Positions 32,696 to 39,516 of a stretch of DNA of 39,516 nucleotides are shown here, one piece after another. Where the stretch lies: assembly GCA_017857235.1 (NCBI GenBank), contig JAFMDN010000010.1, positions 1-39,516 of the forward strand, in the 5' to 3' direction. The notes under the pieces were generated by a model. The model made no database searches. It saw only the letters and a program-made list of their open reading frames with translations, and was not told the DNA's origin. The translations under genes and the position numbers were made by a program. Source of the stretch: Methanobacteriota archaeon (GTDB taxonomy: Archaea > Thermoplasmatota > Thermoplasmata > Thermoplasmatales > GCA-001856825). Each line of letters opens with the position of its first letter. The stretch's first letter is position 1.

Positions 32696-34381
32696 TCCTT
32701 CCATAAATTTCTCTATCATGGATTTACCTGGAGGTAATACAGGGTATATCAGCTCCTTTTCAACATTTAGAAAATCCGAGACCTTTTCCACCAAATCTGC
32801 CTGTTCACCAGGTATTATAACTGCAAATGGAGGCTTCAATGCTGATATTGGTGCTGAAACCACATACTCCCTGTTCTGGTATTTCTGGAATCCGATGCCA
32901 AGCCTCAATTCAAGATGAGTTATGTAATTTTTCTTCCCCCTTATGATCCACGCACCTTTAGGTACGTATTCCCCAGATTCAGGCGTCTTGCTTACCTGGC
33001 TCTTTGTGACATAGAAAACTGATCCATTGCCGAAGCCTGCATTCCAGGCCTTACTCATGCACCAAGCAAACTGTGCCGCTTCATTAATGCTTATTTCAGT
33101 AATTCCATTTATGTTTTTTAAGACTACAGAAGGTGCACCATGTATATCTGCATGCAAATAAATATCCTTCTCATCAAGATACTTCTTAACCACAGAATCA
33201 TTGCTTTCAGCATCCTTTCCTGCCAAAACGAGGTTACCTTCAGATGTTATGAACCACCTGTAATTCTGATATATCCTCTGTGTTAATTTTTTCTTCTGTT
33301 TTTTAGGCTTTTGCTTGAATTCTTCAACATCTATCTTATCAAGCTTCGATTTTATTTTCTTAGATGCATCGTAATAACTGTTTGCATTTTCCCCCACTGA
33401 TTTGTCCATGTCCAATTCAATCTCTTTCCCATCAATTTCTGTTTTAACCTTTCTCTTTTCGAATTCAACCCCATGCCTTATTTCACCTATCTTTGCTTTT
33501 TCCAATAATTCCTGTATTTCGCTGAAATGCTGCATAATAGTATTTCCAATTTCTCTGAGATTTTCTGCTTCTTTTTCAAGCCTTTCCATATCCCTCTTTA
33601 TGGCAAGATATTTATCTGATTCGGATGCTGCAAAATAATCATAAATTTCCTCTAAAGCTTCCCATATGGGTTTAGGCTGTGCATCCTCATTTGAACAATA
33701 AGATTTCGTTACTAGATATTTTTCACCGTATATGTAAATCATCATTTTCCTAGATTCTTGCACTATGTAATCAGCAAATTCCTTGAGCTTCTGAATATGT
33801 TTGATCAGGTCTTTATTATCTTTTATTTCAGCTCCTAAATAACATAGTGCTTCTTCTGCATATTTGGACAGACCTATTTTGGAAGCCAAGGTTCTTACTG
33901 GATCCCCGGTGGATTTTTTTATCAAATCCTCCCAGTTGAAATCTTTATTCAGGAAATCTATAATTTCAGGCCTGGTAAATTTTCCATCGTATACTGACTT
34001 CCTTTTCAGTTCCTTTATTTTAAAAAATATTTTATCGTCGTCATAGATAACAAAATTTCCTCCACCCATGAGTTCTATAGAAATTGAATACCTCGATCCT
34101 TTTATTTCTATCCATCTGTCAGTGCCAGGGTCCAGAACATCAATAATTTTGAAATCCTCCAATAAATTAATATTTTTACCATCAGATATCCTGTTTTCCC
34201 TTGATAAAAATAATACATCTGGAAGATAGAAATGTAAATAATAAGAATCTAGACCACTTTTTCTCATTTTTATTGAAATTGAATTGCTTCCGATGTAACC
34301 TTTGGCTATGTAACCATCCTTATATTTTCTAATGAACTCTGCTATTCCCTTAACTTCTGCGAAACTTAAATTGAATTTCAT
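32588..34381 (-). CDS. rqcH: RqcH/NEMF-family (NFACT) ribosome quality-control protein
   Basis: RqcH/Rqc2 binds obstructed large ribosomal subunits and recruits tRNA for C-terminal tailing of stalled chains. Domains in order: NFACT-N (1-about 200) with the conserved Asp-Arg pair at D88-R89 in GTDRWIEI, a basic/coiled middle (about 245-370, rich in Lys/Glu), and NFACT-R/DUF814 (about 370-490) with NYRWFITSEGNLVLAGKD and DIYLHADIHGAPS. The C-terminal about 36 residues are acidic, Gln/Glu-rich and look disordered; they are encoded antisense to the end of the MFS gene. The start overlaps the metallo-hydrolase stop by 4 bp, so the two are one operon. Confidence 0.9.
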   Translation of the reverse strand: MKFNLSFAEVKGIAEFIRKYKDGYIAKGYIGSNSISIKMRKSGLDSYYLHFYLPDVLFLSRENRISDGKNINLLEDFKIIDVLDPGTDRWIEIKGSRYSISIELMGGGNFVIYDDDKIFFKIKELKRKSVYDGKFTRPEIIDFLNKDFNWEDLIKKSTGDPVRTLASKIGLSKYAEEALCYLGAEIKDNKDLIKHIQKLKEFADYIVQESRKMMIYIYGEKYLVTKSYCSNEDAQPKPIWEALEEIYDYFAASESDKYLAIKRDMERLEKEAENLREIGNTIMQHFSEIQELLEKAKIGEIRHGVEFEKRKVKTEIDGKEIELDMDKSVGENANSYYDASKKIKSKLDKIDVEEFKQKPKKQKKKLTQRIYQNYRWFITSEGNLVLAGKDAESNDSVVKKYLDEKDIYLHADIHGAPSVVLKNINGITEISINEAAQFAWCMSKAWNAGFGNGSVFYVTKSQVSKTPESGEYVPKGAWIIRGKKNYITHLELRLGIGFQKYQNREYVVSAPISALKPPFAVIIPGEQADLVEKVSDFLNVEKELIYPVLPPGKSMIEKFMEGSNPSEEDYEENSGQERQESYNAPEQEWKVQKFEKE

Positions 34382-35172
34382 ATCAGATACACCATAGGGT
34401 CATTGAAAGGTGCCAGTGCCCTTAATTTATCCAATTTAAACCCTCCTTCCCTCAAAATACCATAAACAGTCTGTACAGCAAGCTGCGGAGTATTGTTCAC
34501 TTTGGATAGATGTGCAAGTGCAATGTTCATGCCCTCGTCAATTGTCCTGGAAAGTATCATACCTGTTTTCCAATTGCTCAAATGTCCTCTTGGGTTCCTT
34601 ATTCTCTTTTTTAGATACTCGGGATATTTTCCGTTAAGCAACAAATTAACATCATGGTTAGCCTCTATGAATACAAGTTTTGATTCCTTAATTTCCCTTT
34701 CAAGCAGAATATCTGAATCCCCAAGGTCAGTAATCAACCCGAATTTTGAATTTCCCTCCTGAATAAAATAGGCGACAGGATGCCTGGCATCGTGTGATAC
34801 CCTAACTGCCCTAACCTGTAATCCTGATATCTCTAAATCGTCCTTTTCGTCAAGGAAGACATCTATGGGAACACCCATCTCTTGGTATTCCCCATACCCT
34901 CCCCTTTCTTGGACATAGATATCTGATGTTTCATAGGTACCGTAAACTTTTATTCTAGTATATTTTTTGAAAACGGGTATTCCGGAAGCATGGTCAGAAT
35001 GTCCATGGGTTACCAGGAGGGCATTAACCTTTTCCAATGAAATATTTTTAATGGTAAGTAAATTGGTTAACCTGGAAAATGATATACCATTATCTATTAT
35101 TATACAGCCTCTCTCCCCGCAAACTACCGTCGCATTACCTGAACTTCCAGACGCAATTGAAGTAACAATCAC
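34378..35172 (-). CDS. Metallo-beta-lactamase-fold hydrolase (WalJ/YycJ-like)
   Basis: A 264-aa MBL-fold metal hydrolase with the zinc motif THGHSDH at 55-61 and an N-terminal SGSSGNA segment typical of the YycJ/WalJ group, which includes nucleases and phosphodiesterases. Further metal-ligand candidates are the His in VSHDARHP and the Asp in ITDLGDSD. Its product might act on nucleic acid, which would fit its coupling to rqcH (4-bp overlap), but the substrate is unknown. A TATA-like TATTTAATA (minus strand) lies about 27 nt upstream of the ATG. Confidence 0.85.
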   Translation of the reverse strand: MIVTSIASGSSGNATVVCGERGCIIIDNGISFSRLTNLLTIKNISLEKVNALLVTHGHSDHASGIPVFKKYTRIKVYGTYETSDIYVQERGGYGEYQEMGVPIDVFLDEKDDLEISGLQVRAVRVSHDARHPVAYFIQEGNSKFGLITDLGDSDILLEREIKESKLVFIEANHDVNLLLNGKYPEYLKKRIRNPRGHLSNWKTGMILSRTIDEGMNIALAHLSKVNNTPQLAVQTVYGILREGGFKLDKLRALAPFNDPMVYLI

Positions 35173-35192
35173 TGATTAAGGTAATATACAAC

Positions 35193-35205
35193 CCTATTAA
35201 ATAGG
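35193..35205. promoter_or_regulatory. Short palindrome at the metallo-hydrolase promoter
   Basis: CCTATT and AATAGG around A35199 form a 13-nt odd palindrome. Its centre is 27 nt upstream of the metallo-hydrolase ATG, which is the expected TATA position, so it may be simply the TATA box with symmetric flanks. It lies in the 110-bp divergent gap with arcA. Confidence 0.35.
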
Positions 35206-35282
35206 TTTTACAATGTATTAGCTAACTTGACGGATCTCTTAAGAATCAATCCCCTTTAATATAAAGAGATAATAAGGAATTG

Positions 35283-36542
35283 ATGCGATCTCGAGCGGAA
35301 TGGGAACCCCTAAAAGATGTGATGATGCATAGGCCTTCAATTGAAATTGAATATGCTATGCTTGCACCAAAACCTTTCCTTTTTGAGAGAGTATTCAGTT
35401 TCAGGGAAGCCATAAGGGAACATGAAAGTCTTGAGAAGATTCTAAAGGATAATGGTGTCAATGTCCTTCTGCTTGAAAATGAACTGATTAAAAAAGCGGA
35501 TTTATCGAATGAATTTAGGAAGAAGCTTGAAGAGAAAGTTCTGTCATTAGTAAATTTTTATGGAACAAAAGAGGAGGTGCAGAAAGCAAAGGAAGAATTA
35601 ATATTGAACATAGAGAAGATCGACAGCAAGACGCTGGTAGACTACCTAATATTGGAGCCATCCATAAATCTTAAGAATGACTTGCAAAACAATTCAGAAT
35701 ATCCAACAGTTTACTCAAACATACCACTAGCTAACCTATACTTCATGAGGGATCAACAGGCAGTTGCTGATAATGGACTAATAGTGGGAAACATGAAGAG
35801 GCAGCAAAGGAGCAAAGAACCGGAGATTACTGAATTTACTTTTAGGCACGTTTTGAATTATCATAACCCATTTAAAGTGACAGGTTCTGGATATTTTGAA
35901 GGTGGGGATTTCATGCCTGCGGGAGAATTTGCATTAATCGGTATTGGTAACAGGACAAATATGGATGGTGCCCTTCAGGCCATGTCTTCTGGAAAATTGG
36001 AATTCGATGAGGTTGGAGTGGTGGAAAATCAAATTTATGATTTCATGGGAAACGATTACATGGTAAATATGCATCTTGATACATATTTCAATTTGCCCGC
36101 TGACGGAATAGCCGTAACCTCTAAGATACTGGCCAAGAAATCTAAACTGCATCTTTACGGTAGAGTTTCAAAAGGGGAATATGAATTTTCGCAAGCCATG
36201 ACTCTAGAAGAATATTTAAAAGCTAAGGGTTTCAATATAATTGATTTGAATCCTGCTGAACAGCTCTCATATGCGTCAAATTTCCTAACAGTAAGAGATT
36301 CCAGAATAATTGCAGTAAACACCCCAACAGTACTCAGGAGATTGATAAATGAGAAAATATTTGATCCAAAAACCTTACAGATAGTTCAGGAAGAGTTCAG
36401 AAAGGCAGGAGAGGAAGGGATCTTCCCTCATAGAAAGGAATTAATTGATTTTGGCATAGAGGTAATAGAGGCAAAACTTTCAGAACTTACAGGAGGTTAT
36501 GGTGGGGCCCACTGCATGACCGCTACCCTGAATAGAGGATAA
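35283..36542 (+). CDS. arcA: Arginine deiminase
   Basis: It hydrolyses arginine to citrulline and ammonia, the first step of fermentative arginine use, which also helps acid tolerance. Guanidino-modifying-enzyme motifs are present: FMRDQQ (substrate Asp), FEGGDF, MHLDT with the catalytic His, and GGAHCMT with the nucleophilic Cys close to the C-terminus. Length 419 aa fits ADI. ATG 35283 is preferred over a TTG directly before it; TTTAATATAAAG lies about 23 nt upstream, favouring a leaderless start. Ornithine carbamoyltransferase and carbamate kinase are not in the window. Confidence 0.93.
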   Translation: MRSRAEWEPLKDVMMHRPSIEIEYAMLAPKPFLFERVFSFREAIREHESLEKILKDNGVNVLLLENELIKKADLSNEFRKKLEEKVLSLVNFYGTKEEVQKAKEELILNIEKIDSKTLVDYLILEPSINLKNDLQNNSEYPTVYSNIPLANLYFMRDQQAVADNGLIVGNMKRQQRSKEPEITEFTFRHVLNYHNPFKVTGSGYFEGGDFMPAGEFALIGIGNRTNMDGALQAMSSGKLEFDEVGVVENQIYDFMGNDYMVNMHLDTYFNLPADGIAVTSKILAKKSKLHLYGRVSKGEYEFSQAMTLEEYLKAKGFNIIDLNPAEQLSYASNFLTVRDSRIIAVNTPTVLRRLINEKIFDPKTLQIVQEEFRKAGEEGIFPHRKELIDFGIEVIEAKLSELTGGYGGAHCMTATLNRG

Positions 36543-36566
36543 TTTGTCTGACGAAGGTCAGACAAA
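36543..36566. repeat. Perfect 10-bp inverted repeat with GAAG loop
   Basis: Arms TTTGTCTGAC (36543-36552) and GTCAGACAAA (36557-36566) are exactly complementary around GAAG. It starts one base after the arcA stop codon and ends two bases before the TATA-like TTAAATA of the following gene. No T-tract follows, so an intrinsic bacterial-type terminator is unlikely. An operator for the membrane-protein gene or a 3' end stabilising hairpin for arcA mRNA are both possible. Confidence 0.7.
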
Positions 36567-36595
36567 CTTAAATACTAATATTTGTTATATTATCC

Positions 36596-37030
36596 GTGGC
36601 TATTGACAGCTCCAATGATAATTTAAATATAACAAATCTTATAATATTCAAAAGGGATAAAAACAAATTTCAACATATCCAATTAACCCTTTCCTTGTCT
36701 TTTCTATTTATTACTGTACTTTACTTGACCTATCTGATCTTACAAAATAATGGCTCACAATTATTGAATATTCTAGCCATTGCCATGGCCTTAATGTTGT
36801 CAATATCCATGGGCATGGTGATAACCTTATATGAAATCAGTAACAGAAATTCAATAAAAATTGAATATGATTTTTCCATTGTTATTTTAATTATCTTCTC
36901 AGCTGGGGTACTGGCATTTAATGAAATGTCCAAAATCGATTCTCAGTATGGGTTGGTAAGTATATTCTATAGCATATTGGTTGTGCTTGAATTCATAAAT
37001 ATCATGATCAGTTTCAATTCAAATCGTTGA
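36596..37030 (+). CDS. Small four-helix membrane protein, unknown function
   Basis: A 144-aa protein with a short polar N-terminus (about 30 residues) and four hydrophobic segments (near 35-60, 62-82, 95-112 and 120-140). No family was recognised. The GTG start is supported by TTAAATA at about 36568-36574, some 25 nt upstream, typical of leaderless archaeal mRNAs. The inverted repeat just before that box suggests dedicated regulation. It converges on the pirin gene with a 13-bp gap. Confidence 0.6.
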   Translation: MAIDSSNDNLNITNLIIFKRDKNKFQHIQLTLSLSFLFITVLYLTYLILQNNGSQLLNILAIAMALMLSISMGMVITLYEISNRNSIKIEYDFSIVILIIFSAGVLAFNEMSKIDSQYGLVSIFYSILVVLEFINIMISFNSNR

Positions 37031-37043
37031 ATTTATTACTTTT

Positions 37044-37895
37044 TCATTCAATAAAAATTGGTGATTTATCCCTGATAAAATTGCCGTTTTTCAAATCCAG
37101 CAAAGACTGCTCTATCTCAGACCAATTATTCATTACTATAGGTCCGTACCATGCTATTTCCTCGTTTATCCTTTCCCCTGAGATGAAAAGGAATCTTGAT
37201 TTATTAGTAGACATAATTTCAATATCAGAATAATCATCGCTGACGCAAAGAACATTGAATTGATTTATTTCAAACCCTTTGAAATTTATTTTTCCATAAA
37301 GTGGAATTATTAATGAATTATAACCAATTCTATTTTTAAGCTTGATTTTATCTGATTTCATTTCTATGTCCACATAAGTTATCCCTGGATCAAATTCTAA
37401 TGCTCCGTTATCTGAATCCATTATATTTCCGGAAATTATTTTTGCCCGTATTTTTTCATTTTCAATAGTTCTAACATTAGAAGAATTAATGCTTCTATAG
37501 GATGGCTTGGACATTTTGTTCGCCCTTGGAAGATTTATCCACAACTGAAATCCCCATAATTCCTTTGATTTTAAATCACCCATTGGCATCTCTTGATGGA
37601 ATATTCCGCTACCTGCATTCATCCATTGAATTTCTCCTGACCTTATGGTACCTCGATAACCTAGCGAATCCTCATGGTCTACCCTTCCCTTTATTACATA
37701 AGTAATAGTCTGTATACCCCTATGGGGATGCCATGGAAATCCAGCCTGGTAATCGGAAGGTTTGTTTGATCCAAAATAATCCAGTAATAGGAATGGATCT
37801 GTAATATTATAATATGCGGGAGTTCCAAAAATTCTTTTTAATTTGACTCCCGCACCATCGTATGTTTCAATCCCTTCAAATATATGAAAACTCAC
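37044..37895 (-). CDS. Pirin family protein
   Basis: A bicupin metalloprotein (283 aa). The N-terminal cupin carries the pirin metal ligands: PHRGIQT (His in 58-64), VDHEDSLG and GSGIFHQEMP with HxE. Pirins are iron proteins with reported quercetinase or redox-sensing roles; the specific job here is unknown. It uses a GTG start nine bases after the CDGSH gene stop; AAGGA at the junction can act as Shine-Dalgarno. The pair is an operon of two iron-binding proteins, which suggests a link to iron or redox state. Confidence 0.9.
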   Translation of the reverse strand: MSFHIFEGIETYDGAGVKLKRIFGTPAYYNITDPFLLLDYFGSNKPSDYQAGFPWHPHRGIQTITYVIKGRVDHEDSLGYRGTIRSGEIQWMNAGSGIFHQEMPMGDLKSKELWGFQLWINLPRANKMSKPSYRSINSSNVRTIENEKIRAKIISGNIMDSDNGALEFDPGITYVDIEMKSDKIKLKNRIGYNSLIIPLYGKINFKGFEINQFNVLCVSDDYSDIEIMSTNKSRFLFISGERINEEIAWYGPIVMNNWSEIEQSLLDLKNGNFIRDKSPIFIE

Positions 37896-37904
37896 TTTAG
37901 GTCC

Positions 37905-38168
37905 TTAGACCTTTTCCTGTTCTTTATAGAAGTGGCCTGCCTTAACTCTCTCTTTATTTTCTGTATAAACATAAACTTTACCTGGCTCTTCATCCCTAGT
38001 TATTCTATGTGAACCATCGCAAAATGGCTTGTTCTGTGAGAGACCACAGGCGCATATATGTATTTCATAGTCTAATAATTTAGAATTGCTATCAATTTTA
38101 TCTGCACCCGGAACATCTCCAATTTTTATCCTATAAGGGCCAGTTTTTTCATGTATTACGAATCTCAT
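37905..38168 (-). CDS. CDGSH iron-sulfur domain protein
   Basis: A small 2Fe-2S protein (87 aa) with one CDGSH motif: C-A-C-G, then eight residues on C-D-G-S-H, giving the three-Cys one-His ligand set of mitoNEET-type proteins. There is no membrane anchor, so it is soluble. It probably transfers electrons or clusters. It is the first gene of an operon with pirin. Confidence 0.9.
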   Translation of the reverse strand: MRFVIHEKTGPYRIKIGDVPGADKIDSNSKLLDYEIHICACGLSQNKPFCDGSHRITRDEEPGKVYVYTENKERVKAGHFYKEQEKV

Positions 38169-38248
38169 GATTATAGATTTAATGGTGATTAAAATAATTT
38201 TTGTTTATTAACTATATAAAATAAACCTATATTACAATGAGATAATAA

Positions 38249-39304
38249 TTATGGAATTATTTCTGTCGAATCTCTCATTGGATCATATTTCAAATCATCC
38301 ATCCTTATGATGTTGGAAGAAATTAATTCATTAATTCTTCCAATTTTACCTAAAACAATTCCAAGATACTCTTTAGTTAACTGATCAATTTCCCTCCATC
38401 CTTCATCCCCCCAATATCTTTCTTTATTGGCATAGAGACATCTGCCTCCACAATATTTAAGGTAGCTACAACCCTTGCATTCTTCAGGGTAATCATCGTA
38501 TATTAGCCTAAATCCTTTATTTATATGACCTAATTCTGACCAATCTTCATTCACTGCAATTGGACATGATAATATTCTACCATCTGTAGATACGGTTACG
38601 CTGGAATATCCGGCCCCGCACGCCGCACCCCTAAGTTTTGGGAAATAATGTAAAGAAATTACTCCCAGGAAAGGTATTATTTTTAAGATCCTCCCTCTCT
38701 CCAAATTTTCCATAAAATAATCCATGAGTCTTCGTATTCCTGGAATGTAGGACAATCTTCCCCACTCACTGAAATTCCATTTCTCTGTCCAAACAACATT
38801 CAATTGCCAATGAACCTTCTCAAAAGATCCTTCACCTATTAGATGCATGACATCCTCATATATGTCAGTCTTCTCTGTTACCGTCATTCTTGCTATTGTC
38901 TCGATTCCTAAATTTTTAACGTATTTTGATGCTTCTAATACCCTCTTGTATACTCCCTTACCCCTCATACCATCTGTAATATGCTCTCTGCCATCTATAG
39001 AGAAAAGCACCACATTCATTCTACGCCAGTACCTTTCAGGCAATAATTTGAATAGAATTCCGTTGGTTTGAATACCGAATCTCGCAAATTCTATTTTATC
39101 CATCACATCCATTATGTATCTATAATTTACAAGGGGTTCTCCTCCATAAAATATTATGGTGGGATCAGGGTCATTTTCAATTAGTCTTTTGAGGTCTGAT
39201 ATCTCATATTTCTCTTCATAGGGGACAGTCTTTCCATCAAATGATCCGCCGCAGTACTTGCACTTCAGATTGCACTTACCTGTAGTCATTATAAGCCATA
39301 GCAT
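38249..39304 (-). CDS. Radical SAM/SPASM enzyme, AF1577-like putative peptide-modifying
   Basis: A radical S-adenosylmethionine enzyme (351 aa) whose 4Fe-4S motif is C11-x3-C15-x2-C18 in TTGKCNLKCKYCGG, with GGEP at 54-57 for SAM binding. A SPASM region with extra cysteines follows (CGAG, LSCPI, CKGCSYLKYCGGRC), implying auxiliary clusters. The MTTGKCNL start and size match the archaeal AF1577 family proposed to modify peptides. No precursor peptide gene was recognised nearby, so the substrate is unknown. It is not linked to the island. Confidence 0.87.
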   Translation of the reverse strand: MLWLIMTTGKCNLKCKYCGGSFDGKTVPYEEKYEISDLKRLIENDPDPTIIFYGGEPLVNYRYIMDVMDKIEFARFGIQTNGILFKLLPERYWRRMNVVLFSIDGREHITDGMRGKGVYKRVLEASKYVKNLGIETIARMTVTEKTDIYEDVMHLIGEGSFEKVHWQLNVVWTEKWNFSEWGRLSYIPGIRRLMDYFMENLERGRILKIIPFLGVISLHYFPKLRGAACGAGYSSVTVSTDGRILSCPIAVNEDWSELGHINKGFRLIYDDYPEECKGCSYLKYCGGRCLYANKERYWGDEGWREIDQLTKEYLGIVLGKIGRINELISSNIIRMDDLKYDPMRDSTEIIP

Positions 39305-39385
39305 CCTTAATTGGCATGATAAATTCTTGAATATTTATTGATTAATTGAATAGAAAAACTAACTATTTCTTTTAATTATCTAAAT

Positions 39386-39516
39386 TTGAACCATAAGGTA
39401 TCAAGGAAGATTGTTGATATAGCTATACAACAGAACGCAGGAATAAAGCTCGAAAAACTTGATGGTATAAGGAACAATAGGAAGCACACCAGATCATTCA
39501 ACTGTAATCTGAATTC
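39386..39516 (+). mobile_element. Fragment of an IS605/IS1341-type tnpB gene at the window edge
   Basis: The open frame from 39386 to the end translates to a segment beginning LNHKVSRKIVDIAIQQ, then AGIKLEKLDGIRNNRK and HTRSFNCNLN. This matches the stretch of TnpB/OrfB nucleases around the RuvC-II Glu (LE-x-L-x-GIR followed by a Trp-Ser region). Upstream of LNHK the frame reaches a stop at 39347-39349 and is not TnpB-like, so the first roughly two thirds of the gene are missing. It is a truncated remnant or the edge of a broken element; the rest lies outside the window. Confidence 0.68.

Noticed and set aside
1-39516. CRISPR arrays, rRNA genes, integrase genes
   Set aside because: No regularly spaced direct repeats, rRNA sequence or tyrosine/serine recombinase motifs were seen anywhere in the window.

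Overview
The window is AT-rich, gene-dense DNA that looks archaeal and most like the Thermoplasmatales (the wall-less acidophiles such as Thermoplasma, Ferroplasma and Cuniculiplasma). The signs are: tRNA genes without an encoded CCA; many genes whose start codon lies only 22-30 nt downstream of a TATA-like box (leaderless mRNAs), with Shine-Dalgarno sites mostly inside operons; a tandem-thioredoxin protein disulfide oxidoreductase; an NFACT/RqcH protein; a KDG-aldolase-type lyase; and a radical SAM enzyme resembling the AF1577 family. The genus is an inference from gene content, not proven.

Layout. 1-2.6 kb: AhpD-like protein, pyrE, an MFS transporter and tRNA-Asn. 2.6-25.5 kb: a large catabolic island described below. 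25.5-39.3 kb: a 0.66 kb gene-free stretch, a CAT-anticodon tRNA, protein disulfide oxidoreductase, HAD phosphatase, a TusA-like pair, KDG-aldolase-like lyase, an ECF-type double ABC ATPase fused to a phosphoribosyltransferase, an MFS transporter, RqcH, a metallo-beta-lactamase-fold hydrolase, arginine deiminase, a small membrane protein, a CDGSH-pirin operon and a radical SAM/SPASM enzyme. The right edge holds a piece of an IS605-type tnpB gene.

The central observation is that 3.99-24.15 kb encodes what reads as a complete route for eating bacterial peptidoglycan, although the presumed host has no murein wall. The surface parts are a membrane-anchored Amidase_6-like cysteine hydrolase and an anchored family-5 peptide-binding protein feeding a DppBCDF importer. 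Predicted cytoplasmic hydrolases without signal peptides are NamZ (exo-muramidase), NagZ (beta-N-acetylglucosaminidase), an AmiE/YbbE-like beta-lactamase-fold protein and a DacB/PBP4-like DD-peptidase. Sugar conversion uses AnmK and a BadF-type MurNAc/GlcNAc kinase, then MurQ (MurNAc-6P to GlcNAc-6P plus D-lactate), NagA, and a SIS-domain GlcN-6P deaminase giving fructose-6-P. A GlcD/GlcF pair can oxidise the D-lactate released by MurQ. No cell-wall synthesis gene and no recycling ligase is present, so the set reads as nutritional scavenging rather than wall recycling. The genes lie in many short, alternating transcription units with compact divergent promoters, some carrying palindromes that may be shared operators.

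Other notable items are the ATPase-phosphoribosyltransferase fusion, a 108-bp antisense coding overlap between an MFS gene and rqcH, and a perfect 10-bp inverted repeat just upstream of the promoter of a small membrane protein gene. Functional calls rest on motifs read by eye; no database search was possible.
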